Shown here in pieces: positions 7,001 to 15,755 of a stretch of 49,037 nucleotides of DNA. Numbering within the stretch: the stretch's first letter is position 1; every line of letters starts with the position of its first letter. This DNA is from a virus, in IMG/VR virus record IMGVR_UViG_3300047554_000187, positions 1 to 49,037 of that record; one strand, 5' to 3'. The notes beneath the pieces are model-generated. The model was not told the DNA's origin. It saw only the letters and a list, made by a program, of their open reading frames with translations, and searched no databases. The translations under genes were made by a program, and so were the position numbers.

Positions 7001-9775
7001 AATAGCTCTAGTAGCAATACCACTTCTTACAAAGCTTAAATTGTTAGATGCATCTACGTTGACATGCCAAATTTGAGTACCTGTTTTTTGTAAACCTATA
7101 CTGCCATTTACAGTTAAAGTTTCTCCTGGACTTGTAGTACCAACACCTACGTTACCAGCAGGAGATAAATACATTGTAGCAGCAGGGGCAGTATTAGCAG
7201 CAGATGTTAAAAATCTAATGGCTCCGCCACCTGTAGCATCTCCACTTGATATAATATCAAATACTCTAGTATAATTATTGCTTGCAGGAAAATTTTGTGC
7301 CTGATAGAAATATGTTATACCCTTATCTTGATTTGAAGTATATGTTACTACAGATGTTTGATTACCTGTGTTAGGGTATTGCATTTGCCCAGTACTAGTA
7401 ATACGCTTACGTTCGTTATTACCAGCAATCATTACCATTGCATTAGTTTCACTTCGTAATCTTACATTCCCTGCAGTTGTATTAGTATCTTTAAGCCATA
7501 TATCTGCTTTTGTTGCTGCACTAGAGAATAGTGCTATATCTCCATTTGCAGAAGAATCATAAACTTCAAGTTTTACAGATGAACTAGGCGAAGTAGTTCC
7601 GATTCCTACGTTGCCACCTTGAATGGTCATTCTGATATTTCCAGTAGTTGACTCCTTAAAATAAAGAGCACTTTCTCCTGATGAAGGAATTATTTGCCAA
7701 GCACCACCACCTCTATTTACATTTAAATCAGTTGCCGTAACACTACTTGAGAACGTGGCTGCTCCTGTGGATGACATTGAAAATACATTAGACCCTCCAC
7801 CATTTACTCTAAAATTAATCCCTTGTCCTGTTGCAGCGTTTAAGTATAATCCATCAGATGCATCATTTGCAGCAAAAATTCTATTATATCCATTTGAATT
7901 GCCACCAAATGCAAATGTTCTATATGCTCCACCAAATGTTGTATCTGTTCCAATTATAGTTCCATTTATTGCAACATTACCTGTAAATCTGCCTGTGCCA
8001 TTTACATCAAGTTTATAGCCTGAGTCTGTGGTAGTACCCAAAAGAGTATTACCTGTAAGAACCATTGTGTTTCCTAAATGGTCAATAAGGAACCTATCAG
8101 CTAGAACGCCAGCAGAGCCTTCTCCTCTAGTTGCAATTCTAAAGTAACCTCTGGCTTCTCCGTCTGGAGAAGAGTTTACTAGACCGTTATAGTACCCTGT
8201 ATAGCCAATTCTAGCGTGAGGGTATGACCCTACTACAGAATTGGCATCTATAGTTACAAAGTCAATGTCTACAGTTCCGTCAACACCTAAGTCTGAACCA
8301 TAATTAGTAAGCAACAAAGCTGTACTCTGAGAATTTCTAGCATCTCCTGGATTAACTGTATTAGTATTAATACGCACAAAACCAGATGGACCTGTGTATA
8401 AACTATTGGCAGCTGTACCAAAAGTTGCTCCTAAGCTAGAGGAATTTCCTCTTGTTAAGATGCTAGATAATGTATCTGTTTCAGTATATGATGTTAAATA
8501 AGTAGAGCTATCTACCGAGCCATCCGCTTTTAAGAATTGCGCTGATGTACCACCTGATTTAATAAAGGATACAGCCGTAACATTGCCAGAACCAGAAAAT
8601 CTAACTCGCTCTACAGGTGCGGCTCCAGCCACATCATTTAATGAGAACACAAGGTCCATATTAGTTGATGTGCGAACAGCATCAATAAATACTTTACCTC
8701 CGTTAGTATTATTAAACGGGTCAGAAGTTGCTGCGGCTACTAAACGAACCGTAGTACCCACTGTAGTATCTAGATTCATTGCACGAATTGCTTCGAATAT
8801 ACCAGCAGCAGATGTTTTCATTAAATGAACAGAACCATCTGCAAGTCTTGCCTCTGATGAAGTATAAGTAGATGTATTAACTGTACCTCCGTTTACTGCT
8901 AAATTGCTAGTAAATTCAGAATTCCCAGTCGTATAAATCTTAAATCTTCCAACAGAGTTTGTTACATCATATACTGTAAACGTGCCATCTGTGTTAGAGA
9001 TGAAATAGTCTGGGTTATTGTCTGTATCTGTAAAGTATAAGCGAGGGTTGGTTCCTGATAGAGTTAAATCTCCTGTAAGTGTACCGCCTACTAAAGGCAA
9101 GTAATTTGCCCCATTAGCTGGAGTATATCCTAATGCCGCTGCAATAGTTTTATTCTTCCAAAGGCTAGTAGCTGATTCCCAGACAAGAGTGTGGTTATTT
9201 GCTAAAGAAGAGATAGATACATCGTGGATTTCATCTAGTTCATATCCATTCTGAATCTTAACCTCAATCTGTCCTAAAGTCGGATGCGAGCGAGTCACAA
9301 TGCCAACGTAAACTAAGTGCGCAGGAGCTAATTGCTTTGTAGAAGTATATGTTCCAGCAGTTGTAGATGAAAGATATAATTGTACACCTTCCGTAAAAGT
9401 AGAAGTATCTAAGCCAGTTATATCGCCTACACAAACTACATTTCCATTTGAGTTATTGGCAATATCAGTTTGACACAAACCAAAAGTTTGAGCAGAAGTA
9501 GAATCTCCTGTCGCAATCGCTTTGGAAACAGTAGCTTTATTGCCAGTAGCTCCAGAGATATATACAACCGTACCTTTTGTTAACGTAGCACCAGTTGTAT
9601 TTCTTACTTCTCTAATTAATGTACCAGCAACAGCAGTTACGTTAGGGGCGTTATAATCAGTACCCGCAACAGCAGCAACCAATTTACCGTTAGCATCAGT
9701 TTTAAGTAAAGAAGAGGTTACACTCGTCTGGGAGATATAACCTGTTACATCTGCGTTTTTTAAAAACTTAGTCAT
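4007..9775 (-). CDS. Giant tail fibre with C-terminal intramolecular chaperone (peptidase S74), 1922 aa
   Basis: This very long Gly/Ser/Thr/Asn-rich protein contains repeated fibre segments such as LPLAGGTMTGLL, LPLVGGTLTGDL and LPLSGGTMSGAI, typical of trimeric phage fibres. The last 104 residues form an S74 chaperone: SDVRIKTDIKTL (S1819 as nucleophile candidate), IGVIAQETQAVLPEVV and a coiled-coil end (QSHIESQQLEIEELKGLVKQ). In known members the domain drives trimerisation and then cuts itself off just before the Ser. The final 24 residues fit the coiled coil. The frame is intact throughout. It should be the main receptor-binding or enzymatic fibre. No depolymerase motif was recognised in the body. 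Confidence 0.92.
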   Translation of the reverse strand: MTKFLKNADVTGYISQTSVTSSLLKTDANGKLVAAVAGTDYNAPNVTAVAGTLIREVRNTTGATLTKGTVVYISGATGNKATVSKAIATGDSTSAQTFGLCQTDIANNSNGNVVCVGDITGLDTSTFTEGVQLYLSSTTAGTYTSTKQLAPAHLVYVGIVTRSHPTLGQIEVKIQNGYELDEIHDVSISSLANNHTLVWESATSLWKNKTIAAALGYTPANGANYLPLVGGTLTGDLTLSGTNPRLYFTDTDNNPDYFISNTDGTFTVYDVTNSVGRFKIYTTGNSEFTSNLAVNGGTVNTSTYTSSEARLADGSVHLMKTSAAGIFEAIRAMNLDTTVGTTVRLVAAATSDPFNNTNGGKVFIDAVRTSTNMDLVFSLNDVAGAAPVERVRFSGSGNVTAVSFIKSGGTSAQFLKADGSVDSSTYLTSYTETDTLSSILTRGNSSSLGATFGTAANSLYTGPSGFVRINTNTVNPGDARNSQSTALLLTNYGSDLGVDGTVDIDFVTIDANSVVGSYPHARIGYTGYYNGLVNSSPDGEARGYFRIATRGEGSAGVLADRFLIDHLGNTMVLTGNTLLGTTTDSGYKLDVNGTGRFTGNVAINGTIIGTDTTFGGAYRTFAFGGNSNGYNRIFAANDASDGLYLNAATGQGINFRVNGGGSNVFSMSSTGAATFSSSVTATDLNVNRGGGAWQIIPSSGESALYFKESTTGNIRMTIQGGNVGIGTTSPSSSVKLEVYDSSANGDIALFSSAATKADIWLKDTNTTAGNVRLRSETNAMVMIAGNNERKRITSTGQMQYPNTGNQTSVVTYTSNQDKGITYFYQAQNFPASNNYTRVFDIISSGDATGGGAIRFLTSAANTAPAATMYLSPAGNVGVGTTSPGETLTVNGSIGLQKTGTQIWHVNVDASNNLSFVRSGIATRAIITSDGQLKLNTYQTATSWSGTAAGYLAFDSSGNVITVGSVASTDSTKLPLAGGTMTGLLAFSNVTGNKIDFYHTTTSPGDRYGIQVQNSELRIHSGAGGDASGGITFGKSTTTTFTEVMRVRNDGIVNIAGLLRTSGATSNTVLFNSGASSETFGNILGAASTYRSTMFRGSTTNSSVWWGGVDANGANIPFAAIDATAGEFAFWRNSGGTGGGGWTKIMTMNDSGLTMNSGNFVGNIIGQWSGLNFNGTTTRFTGDVNTLGLSGTSGIYNLGVATNAPSTYGTLLGFWNTDISTQVYFSYNGNAYWRPSSSTSYSGVAWRTIWDSVSLTNLNQLTNGPGYITGYTETDTFGTVVSRGSTASTGTSYGVTITHTYSQTSLFHNTLFLKANNSGAELGASIGFSVVNAGGDHHRAVIRATGVSNGVGGQFAIYTRRNSDAENIRGYYQDDVGNVRLDNYVGVGQDPNTGYRFIVSGSMYLNANGNGWAEGTFKQRRGGSTFYDVLDTASYSSYALPLSGGTMSGAITNTSASSRFGNLLIGQGTYKNSIQPIDDVNMNLSTPSGAVYVSNTLYINGTNVALHAGNYTSYSSFSGLSASGFLSATGGSKIVVQNGSNGGSDRGIFMWTSSDPNWAIYMATGGTTSIAGGTTCNALDGSGSHSLRSRIYLGASNSFIWENSAEVCLMSLGADVAGNGLFVKRRIRNNGGYTLSGDFGFYTSYTSDGLWGGTATPNSIGTTSNGGRLILGYQDNGNGLYSPAYGFEVRSTDGRPVGGQVVRAIVMKDVDTGAQPFIVYNNGGIYSANNIQASKFLVNGDSWIVFNNEEGAWGIKTRTTTNTGNLGAALKNIFYCGGGSNEGFAVMGSGTGNASFEVKNDGTAWIKGSLTAGGDVTAYSDVRIKTDIKTLTNALNTVISLRGVSYKRTDNGDAATKIGVIAQETQAVLPEVVQEQPDGMLSVSYGNMAGIFIEAIKEQQSHIESQQLEIEELKGLVKQLLAK

Positions 9776-9778
9776 CTA

Positions 9779-10990
9779 TTATTTTTTAATAACTACTCTG
9801 TAAGCGTTTAAAGCTGGAGCTGCTGCAAATGATACAGTAACTACCGAAGTCGAAGTAAGAACCACATCAGTGATTACTTCCTCGTAAGTTGTATTGTCAT
9901 AGATTGAAACTACAACGTCTCTTGTTGCAAGACCGTGAGTCAATGCAAATGAAGTAGCAGAAGCATCTCCTACGTTAGCAGCGTATCCACCTGTGCGGTT
10001 ATCTAATAAGGTCTTTAATTTTAAAGGGGTGACGATTGTAGTATCATCAGTTCCTGTATTAGTCTCTGTTTGCGTTGCAATCTCAGCAATACCAGAACGA
10101 GTCTCAGTAGCAGTGCGACCTGCTAAAGTGGCAGGAGTAACAGCATCTGTTGTGTTAGTTCCTGTGTTAACTTCTGTTTGTGTAGCAAGAGTTACTAAGC
10201 CTAAAGTAGACTCAGTAGCTTGGTCACGATTAACCTCTAAAGACAACCAGTTGCCTGCGTAAGTTGTAGTTGAAGCGGCATCTACTAACGCAACTAAAAC
10301 GTCTCCTACATTGAATGCAACCGAGTTTACTGTACCAGCAACACTAACATACCAATAATCGCCCTTCTTAGTTCCAGCTACAGGAGCAGAGCCAACAGGG
10401 AATGAGCCAGCTGATGCATCCCAAGCGCCTTCAAGGTTTCCTAGTCCACCAGTTGCAGCATCAACATAAGCTTTGATTGCAGCAGTAGAAGGGATATTTG
10501 AATTAGCAGAACCTGTTAAGTCAGTAGCTGTGACAATAGAAATCTCAGCAACGTTAGCAGTTGCTCCAGATACGTTACCTAATACTTTGTTGTTAGCAAC
10601 CTGCTGAATCTTAGCATAAGTAACTTGGTTGTCTCCTAATTTAACTGTAGTTACTGCACCGTTATTAAGCTTTGCGGTAGTAATCCCAAGGTCTTTAACA
10701 CGAATAGCATCGGTGCTAATCTCAATTGTGGCATTATCTACATTAATATCAAGAGTTACAACGTCACTTGCCGTCGAAGCAGTTAAACCCGCTCCGCCTA
10801 TAACGTCCTGGATATCTCCAGACATATCTGTCCAAGCAGAACCGTCCCAGAAATACATTCTAAGGTCAGTAGTATTAAAATACACCTGTCCTGCTACAGG
10901 AGAAGATGGAGCTGATGATAGATTCTGAATCGCGACGTTTAATATCTGATTCTTGGTTAAATCTAAACTGGTTAAAAACTTCTTTGCCAT
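9779..10990 (-). CDS. Tail fibre protein with phage fibre repeats, 403 aa
   Basis: The N-terminus (LPSSP-type segment GQVYFNTTDLRMYFWDGSAW, residues about 35-54) is the short 'product-display' motif seen in many phage fibres. Residues about 265-335 carry two phage_fiber_2-like repeats (ESTLGLVTLATQTEVNTG and TRSGIAEIATQTETNTG, each followed by VTP and LA/LK). The C-terminal 70 residues are a beta domain (SFALTHGLATRDVVVSIYD) also found at the end of the 411-aa neighbour (WTINHDLNKYPAVSIVD). The two proteins thus share a terminal module. Probably a structural fibre joining the tail to the giant fibre. Confidence 0.8.
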   Translation of the reverse strand: MAKKFLTSLDLTKNQILNVAIQNLSSAPSSPVAGQVYFNTTDLRMYFWDGSAWTDMSGDIQDVIGGAGLTASTASDVVTLDINVDNATIEISTDAIRVKDLGITTAKLNNGAVTTVKLGDNQVTYAKIQQVANNKVLGNVSGATANVAEISIVTATDLTGSANSNIPSTAAIKAYVDAATGGLGNLEGAWDASAGSFPVGSAPVAGTKKGDYWYVSVAGTVNSVAFNVGDVLVALVDAASTTTYAGNWLSLEVNRDQATESTLGLVTLATQTEVNTGTNTTDAVTPATLAGRTATETRSGIAEIATQTETNTGTDDTTIVTPLKLKTLLDNRTGGYAANVGDASATSFALTHGLATRDVVVSIYDNTTYEEVITDVVLTSTSVVTVSFAAAPALNAYRVVIKK

Positions 10991-10998
10991 TGCTTATG

Positions 10999-12234
10999 TT
11001 AATTTAAAAATGCCTTGCCGCTAAATGCTGCTGAAAATGTTACTACTACTTGAGTTGTACTTGTATAATGAACCTCCCCGATAACTTCATCATTTGCAGA
11101 ATCAACTATGCTAACGGCAGGATATTTGTTTAAATCGTGATTTATTGTCCAAGTTGAACTTGGCGTGGATTGCGTAAATACATATCCTAATTTCGCTGTA
11201 AAAGTAAGCTTATTATTGCTTACAGCAATGGCTAAACCAGAATTTGCCGACTCGAAAGTTAGAGTTTCACCAGTTACAATATTATCTGTAGTAGTGCCAT
11301 CTGAAATAATAAATACAGTGTTACTTGCTATGTTAAGCGAGAACGGAAGCATTTGAGTTGCCTTGTAAGTATAAGGATTTGTAGGCGGCAATAAGCCAAG
11401 TAATTGGTCTAAAATTGGCTTACATCCGTCAAGTGTACCTGTCTCATAACGAGCTAACAAGTGCGAGTAAAGTCCGACAACTAAGTCGTACTCCTCATTT
11501 CTTCTAGCATACTCATCTGGATTCGTAGTTTTGTACGCCTCAATCTGGTCCTTGTAGGTATTCATTAAAGCAACCAACTCATCTTGAGTAGGAGCCTCTC
11601 TGATATCGTATGTTTCTTCTAATAAGTCAACATAACTAACCGTTAACCAAGACAGAGAAGAGTGCGTATAAGCCACGGAAATATCTGATTTGACCAGATA
11701 TATACCCTCATAGTATTTTGAGCTGTGAGATGGCATTAAAACGTCTCCTACGCTTTGTTTCTTTAACGCTCCAACCTCACTTCCCGCAGGAGTGTAGGTA
11801 AAGAAGTCGCGAGTTAATACGCCAGTAAAGTTTCCAGATGTTTCGTAAGGTGTATAGTCGACAAACTTAATATCAGGCAAGACTACGTCTGATAAGTTCT
11901 GGATGTCTTTAGTTGGCTTCTCCCAGTTAAAGTCAAATGTCTCTAGCTTTGTACGCTCTGTGTCTCCAGAATCTTTTGTTACAAAGTTGATTACATAAGT
12001 CCCTGTAAGAACTGTATTGTCAATATCCGTAATTAACGCAATATCTACACTACCGCCTGGCGCACTAATATCAGGCGAAATAAAGTCTGTGTGCAATACC
12101 TGTGACCCGTCAGGGAATGTAACTGAGAAGTTACCTTTGGCTAAGGTGAAGCCCGTAGACGTATCCGTCAAACGTAAGACCCTACTTGAAGTCTTTTCGT
12201 TTACAATAAATTGGGCTGAAAAATTTATAGCCAT
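10999..12234 (-). CDS. Tail/fibre structural protein, 411 aa
   Basis: The N-terminal 115 residues are beta-sandwich-like (TSSRVLRLTDTSTG, FSVTFPDGSQVLH), followed by a helical middle (PTQDELVALMNTYKDQIEAY, about 225-260) and a C-terminal beta domain (STWTINHDLNKYPAVSIVD) shared with the 403-aa fibre. It is the first gene of the tail block, after a terminator and a TATATTTG element. A role as the adaptor or proximal fibre is inferred. Confidence 0.65.
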   Translation of the reverse strand: MAINFSAQFIVNEKTSSRVLRLTDTSTGFTLAKGNFSVTFPDGSQVLHTDFISPDISAPGGSVDIALITDIDNTVLTGTYVINFVTKDSGDTERTKLETFDFNWEKPTKDIQNLSDVVLPDIKFVDYTPYETSGNFTGVLTRDFFTYTPAGSEVGALKKQSVGDVLMPSHSSKYYEGIYLVKSDISVAYTHSSLSWLTVSYVDLLEETYDIREAPTQDELVALMNTYKDQIEAYKTTNPDEYARRNEEYDLVVGLYSHLLARYETGTLDGCKPILDQLLGLLPPTNPYTYKATQMLPFSLNIASNTVFIISDGTTTDNIVTGETLTFESANSGLAIAVSNNKLTFTAKLGYVFTQSTPSSTWTINHDLNKYPAVSIVDSANDEVIGEVHYTSTTQVVVTFSAAFSGKAFLN

Positions 12235-12256
12235 ATTGAGCCTAGGATAATTTGTT

Positions 12257-12264
12257 CAAATATA
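12257..12264 (-). promoter_or_regulatory. Promoter -7 element TATATTTG for the tail-fibre genes
   Basis: An exact TAnnTTTG match on the minus strand, 23 bases before ATG 12234. At 20 bases upstream there is TTTT rather than TTTG, within the T-tract of the preceding terminator. Confidence 0.5.
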
Positions 12265-12283
12265 CAATAAATAACTTTGCTAT

Positions 12284-12315
12284 GAAAAAAGAAAAGCGCC
12301 ACAATATGCAGCGCT
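12284..12315 (-). terminator. Intrinsic terminator between head and tail-fibre genes
   Basis: On the minus strand AGCGC, an 11-base loop, GCGCT, then TTTTCTTTTTT. It lies after the stop of the 272-aa gene (12358) and directly before the next promoter element. Confidence 0.6.
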
Positions 12316-12357
12316 CTCTTATTAACCCAACCAAACAAATCAATCCTGTTGTCGGAT

Positions 12358-13176
12358 TTAGCCTAAACGGCTCTTGATGGCTTCTAGCTCATCTGGATTT
12401 GTTTCTAATAAATGGTCGGCTAATTCTTTAAAGTAGTTCTTGTCCTTACCCTTAGTGTAAGAGAAGATTACTTTACCTGTTTCAACCCATTTAAAGCAAG
12501 ACGCGTTCACGTCATTCTTAATAATGTTCTTCTTAACAGCATCTTTTAATGCAGTTTCATTAGCTAAAGAAGCTCTTTCAACTACCTCTAAGAACTCTTC
12601 TGGATAGTCACCAGCGTAGTCTTCTAGTTCGTTACGAAGCTCGTCATTACTTTCAGCGTCAATACCTAATGCTAAAGCAACCTCGCGAGCTTTCTTGTCG
12701 TCTAAATCTAACGCTAAGTTAACAGCTTTTACGATTAATTTACGCAAGTTTCTTTCTGTCTTAGCTTCTTTCTGCGCATCAATGCGATAGAATAGCGCCT
12801 CGTAGTCACTTGCATTTCTGTCAGGGTTAGACTCGTTATAGTTACATAACTCTAAATACTGATAGATTTTTTGGTGTACTGGATTATTCCCATTAAGGAA
12901 TAAGTAACCCATATTAGTTGCGTTAAATACAATGTTAATAAACGTTGGGTTTCCGTCAATATCTGTACGCTCAATAGCGGCAATATTAACAAACTCACCT
13001 GTTTCTTTGTCTAATACAGTATCAACTGGTCTAATTTGTAATGCAGATGGCATTAAGAATTTTCCTGCATTATCAGGGTCAGGACGCACATTAATTACGC
13101 GGTAAATAGCTCTCTCGTCTGGTTTGAGCTTTCTAGTCATCTTCGGGGAAAGAAGATTAAAATCTGATGCTTTCAT
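12358..13176 (-). CDS. Virion or head-associated protein of unknown function, 272 aa
   Basis: This soluble, mostly helical acidic protein sits between the major capsid protein and the tail genes. The N-terminal third is mixed (RAIYRVINVRPDPDNAGKFL). The middle has charged helices (EAKTERNLRKLIVKAVNLAL) and the C-terminal 40 residues an aromatic/charged segment (CFKWVETGKVIFSYTKGKDK). It has its own TACATTTG element and AACCAAACA leader, and terminators on both sides, so it is expressed as a separate unit. I do not recognise the family. Position suggests a head-completion, ejection or head-bound role. Confidence 0.6.
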   Translation of the reverse strand: MKASDFNLLSPKMTRKLKPDERAIYRVINVRPDPDNAGKFLMPSALQIRPVDTVLDKETGEFVNIAAIERTDIDGNPTFINIVFNATNMGYLFLNGNNPVHQKIYQYLELCNYNESNPDRNASDYEALFYRIDAQKEAKTERNLRKLIVKAVNLALDLDDKKAREVALALGIDAESNDELRNELEDYAGDYPEEFLEVVERASLANETALKDAVKKNIIKNDVNASCFKWVETGKVIFSYTKGKDKNYFKELADHLLETNPDELEAIKSRLG

Positions 13177-13196
13177 TTTTATTTTGTTTGGTTACG

Positions 13197-13204
13197 CAAA
13201 TGTA
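13197..13204 (-). promoter_or_regulatory. Promoter -7 element TACATTTG
   Basis: An exact TAnnTTTG match on the minus strand, 20 bases before ATG 13176. The leader between contains AACCAAACA. A TTTG lies 16 bases upstream, shorter than the usual spacing. Confidence 0.5.
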
Positions 13205-13221
13205 TCAATTATTCTTAAAAC

Positions 13222-13248
13222 AAAAAAGAGGAGGATTGCTCCCCCTCT
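13222..13248 (-). terminator. Intrinsic terminator after the major capsid gene
   Basis: On the minus strand a 9-bp stem (AGAGGGGGA / TCCTCCTCT, one G-U pair) closes a GCAA tetraloop and is followed by TTTTTTG. It lies 21 bases after the capsid stop codon. Confidence 0.8.
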
Positions 13249-13268
13249 CTTTGCTTGTCAGTCTAAGA

Positions 13269-14600
13269 CTAGACGCTGTACTTAACGAAGTGCTCGTTAC
13301 CAACAGTCTCTAAACCTTCGATAGAGCTGTACACGATATCTAGTGTATCAGTATCTGAAGTTGGAGTTGGAGCTAAGCCACCTAACATTTTCTCACGGAA
13401 ACGAGAGTTAACGCCATCTGGCATCTCTAAGTAACGCATCATCATACGGTCTACTTGACCACCACCTTGCTCAACCTTAATCTTACCAGCAGGAACTAAG
13501 TAAGCTTCTTTAGTGAAAGCTGTAGTACCACCTACTGAAGTGATTTGTGGGTGAGATAAAGCGTTAAGACGCTTCTTGTGGAATGTACGTCCGTAAGCAG
13601 AGATAGAGTTAACGCCTAATGCGATAGCAACATCTTTCTTACCACCGAATGAAGCATAGTTGATTGCTCCGTTAACGAATTGAGTAGCAGCTGTGATAGT
13701 TGTATCAAAAGCGTTATCGAAATCAGCACCAGCCCATAATAAGTACTCAGAAGGGCAACGGTTAGCATCCATCAAACGAGATAATGCAGATAAGTCAGCT
13801 AAAGTAACTGTGCTACCTGTAGCAGTAGAAGAAGAAATACCACCTGCGTTAACAATAGTATCGCGTAAACCACGAGTTGTATTGATAGCGTTACCAGCAG
13901 CATCTGTTAAACCTGCAGACTCACGTCCGAATAAAATAGCATAAAGGATATCCATACGGTGCTTCAAATATGCATCGTGTTGTTGCTTTAAGAAGTAGTA
14001 AGGCTTTCCTTTGAACTCAACCTCAATCTTAGAACCGTAAGCGATATCTGTGATAGAAGTTTTAGTTTTGAAAATCTGTAACTTGTTAGAACGCTTAATC
14101 AAGTCAGACTTACGCATTTGGTTAGAACCAGTTCCTTCCGCGTATGCGTTAGACATAAATGATAACTTAGAACCAGTTGTAGCAGCAGGAATAACATCTG
14201 CAGAGTTAACTGGCTTAACAGTTAATACGAAGTCAGTAGCAGAAGAAATAGCTGATACATAACCTACAACACCGTTAGAGAACAAAATCAATTCACCTAC
14301 TAAAGGCTTAACAGAAGTTGCGCCAACGCAAGTGATATCTACTGATGCACCAGCTGAACCCGCAGAAGTACCTGGAGTTTTAACTGTAGCAGTAGCATAC
14401 AAGAAGTTGTTTTGTACTGTAAAGTATTCAGTTTGAGCAGTAGCTTTTGACTTACCTGTCCAATCTAATACGTCCAACATAGACGCTTCCTCATCATAGA
14501 TGTCTAATACGTCCTTTAAAATTTCACGTTGCTCTAACGTGTTTGTGAATGATACAGTCGACAAGAATGTTCTGTCGATGTTACCTGCTCCAATAGCCAT
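13269..14600 (-). CDS. Major capsid protein (HK97-like fold expected), 443 aa
   Basis: The size, the position after portal and scaffold and the sequence style fit a major head protein: a polar N-terminal arm (FLSTVSFTNTLEQREILKDV), a beta insertion rich in Ala/Thr/Ser (about 75-150), a long charged helix (YYFLKQQHDAYLKHRMDILYA, roughly 205-225, the spine-helix candidate) and a C-terminal P-loop-like region (VEQGGGQVDRMMMRYLEM). A strong terminator directly follows, consistent with high expression. The fold is inferred; no search was possible. Confidence 0.82.
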   Translation of the reverse strand: MAIGAGNIDRTFLSTVSFTNTLEQREILKDVLDIYDEEASMLDVLDWTGKSKATAQTEYFTVQNNFLYATATVKTPGTSAGSAGASVDITCVGATSVKPLVGELILFSNGVVGYVSAISSATDFVLTVKPVNSADVIPAATTGSKLSFMSNAYAEGTGSNQMRKSDLIKRSNKLQIFKTKTSITDIAYGSKIEVEFKGKPYYFLKQQHDAYLKHRMDILYAILFGRESAGLTDAAGNAINTTRGLRDTIVNAGGISSSTATGSTVTLADLSALSRLMDANRCPSEYLLWAGADFDNAFDTTITAATQFVNGAINYASFGGKKDVAIALGVNSISAYGRTFHKKRLNALSHPQITSVGGTTAFTKEAYLVPAGKIKVEQGGGQVDRMMMRYLEMPDGVNSRFREKMLGGLAPTPTSDTDTLDIVYSSIEGLETVGNEHFVKYSV

Positions 14601-14626
14601 TTTTTAAATAATTTAATTGTTAAACA

Positions 14627-15700
14627 CTATTTTTTAGTAATAGTCATACCTTGTAAGAATGCAATTGGGTCATCTGATGGTCTCTCAATACTGTTAGACT
14701 CAACAACCGTCTTGTTAATCGTCGGAGGTACAACGTTCTTTAGCTCCGCTTCCATAGCCTTGCGTCCTAAAGACTTTCCGTGTTTAATTAATTCGCTTAT
14801 AAATTGAGTTGGATTCTGTGCGAATGCAACTGTTTTTGTCCACTTATCCCAGTCAACACTTCCGTCTTTTGCAAAGATAGAAAGGAACTTGTTTGAGTCC
14901 ATTGCATAGTCAACAACAACATTAGGGTCTTGAATCTGGTAATTAATACCTTCTCCGTTAGCTCCCACTTTAATGATGTTATCTTTAATAACAGCGGATA
15001 CTCCTTCACTAATAATTTTTCTGCTCTGTTCTTGTTGAGCAGCAAGCTCTTCTTGCGAAGGACCTGTTGACGCCTGTGGTGATTGAACATTGTTAAGGAA
15101 CTGTTGTTGCTCCTCAATAAAAGTCTTTCTTAGCTTTTGTGCATCTCGCTTTAACAAAGCTTCTCCGACTTCCTTGTCTTCCTCATCATAAGAATCTAAC
15201 CCGTATTTTTCTAGCTCCTTGTCAAACAGTTTCTGTCTTGCTTTTGGACCAAGGTCTGCATTTTCTGCATCGAATTTAACCTTAAGTACCTCTAGGTCAG
15301 ACATTTCTGTGTAGTCGACTTCGGTTGCTCTTAAGAAGGGCTGTAGTGTACCATACGTCTCGTAGTACTGCACAGCTTTCTCAATGAACGGGTCTTTAAA
15401 TTGATACTTCGCAACTGGTTTCTCTTCTGGAGTAGAATCTTCTGTAGTTTCCTGAGTCGTATCAGGTTGTTGAATAACAGTTTCTTCTGCATATCCGTCA
15501 GTATCTTCCGTTTGCGTCGTATTTTCTACTGAATCCTCAACGTTTTGAGGCTCATTATCTTCATTAGAAACATCAACTCCTTGGTCTTCAGTGCTATCAT
15601 CTGCGCTAGAAGTTTCTTCGGAAGCTGCTGTAGTTTCTTCTGTTGTCTCAATTGGTTCGTCTTTAGACAATAATTCGTCTAGGTTAATTGGCTCTGCCAT
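14627..15700 (-). CDS. Head scaffolding protein, 357 aa
   Basis: The N-terminal 95 residues are extremely Glu/Asp/Thr/Gln-rich and probably disordered (EPIETTEETTAASEETSSAD). The rest is helical and charged, with Gln-rich coiled coil (EEQQQFLNNVQ, AAQQEQSRK). Acidic disorder followed by helices, between portal and capsid genes, is the normal pattern of phage scaffolds. The C-terminal 25 residues may bind the capsid protein. There is an AACCAAACA leader and a promoter just upstream. Confidence 0.75.
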   Translation of the reverse strand: MAEPINLDELLSKDEPIETTEETTAASEETSSADDSTEDQGVDVSNEDNEPQNVEDSVENTTQTEDTDGYAEETVIQQPDTTQETTEDSTPEEKPVAKYQFKDPFIEKAVQYYETYGTLQPFLRATEVDYTEMSDLEVLKVKFDAENADLGPKARQKLFDKELEKYGLDSYDEEDKEVGEALLKRDAQKLRKTFIEEQQQFLNNVQSPQASTGPSQEELAAQQEQSRKIISEGVSAVIKDNIIKVGANGEGINYQIQDPNVVVDYAMDSNKFLSIFAKDGSVDWDKWTKTVAFAQNPTQFISELIKHGKSLGRKAMEAELKNVVPPTINKTVVESNSIERPSDDPIAFLQGMTITKK

Positions 15701-15723
15701 ATTATATTTTTTGTTTGGTTATG

Positions 15724-15755
15724 CAAATGTATAAACTATTTCTGTTTACTTCCAA
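15724..15755 (-). promoter_or_regulatory. Promoter before scaffold and capsid genes
   Basis: On the minus strand TTG (15755-15753), 21 bases, then TACATTTG (15731-15724), inside the 3' end of the portal gene and 23 bases before ATG 15700. It would raise scaffold and capsid expression above that of portal and terminase. Confidence 0.6.

Noticed and set aside
12320-12345. AACCAAACA on the plus strand as a leader
   Set aside because: No plus-strand gene follows; the minus-strand genes run past this place. Probably a drifted copy.
14797-15117. Minus-strand 106-codon frame inside the scaffold gene
   Set aside because: Out-of-frame shadow of the scaffold gene, rich in Ser/Leu/Lys from its codons.
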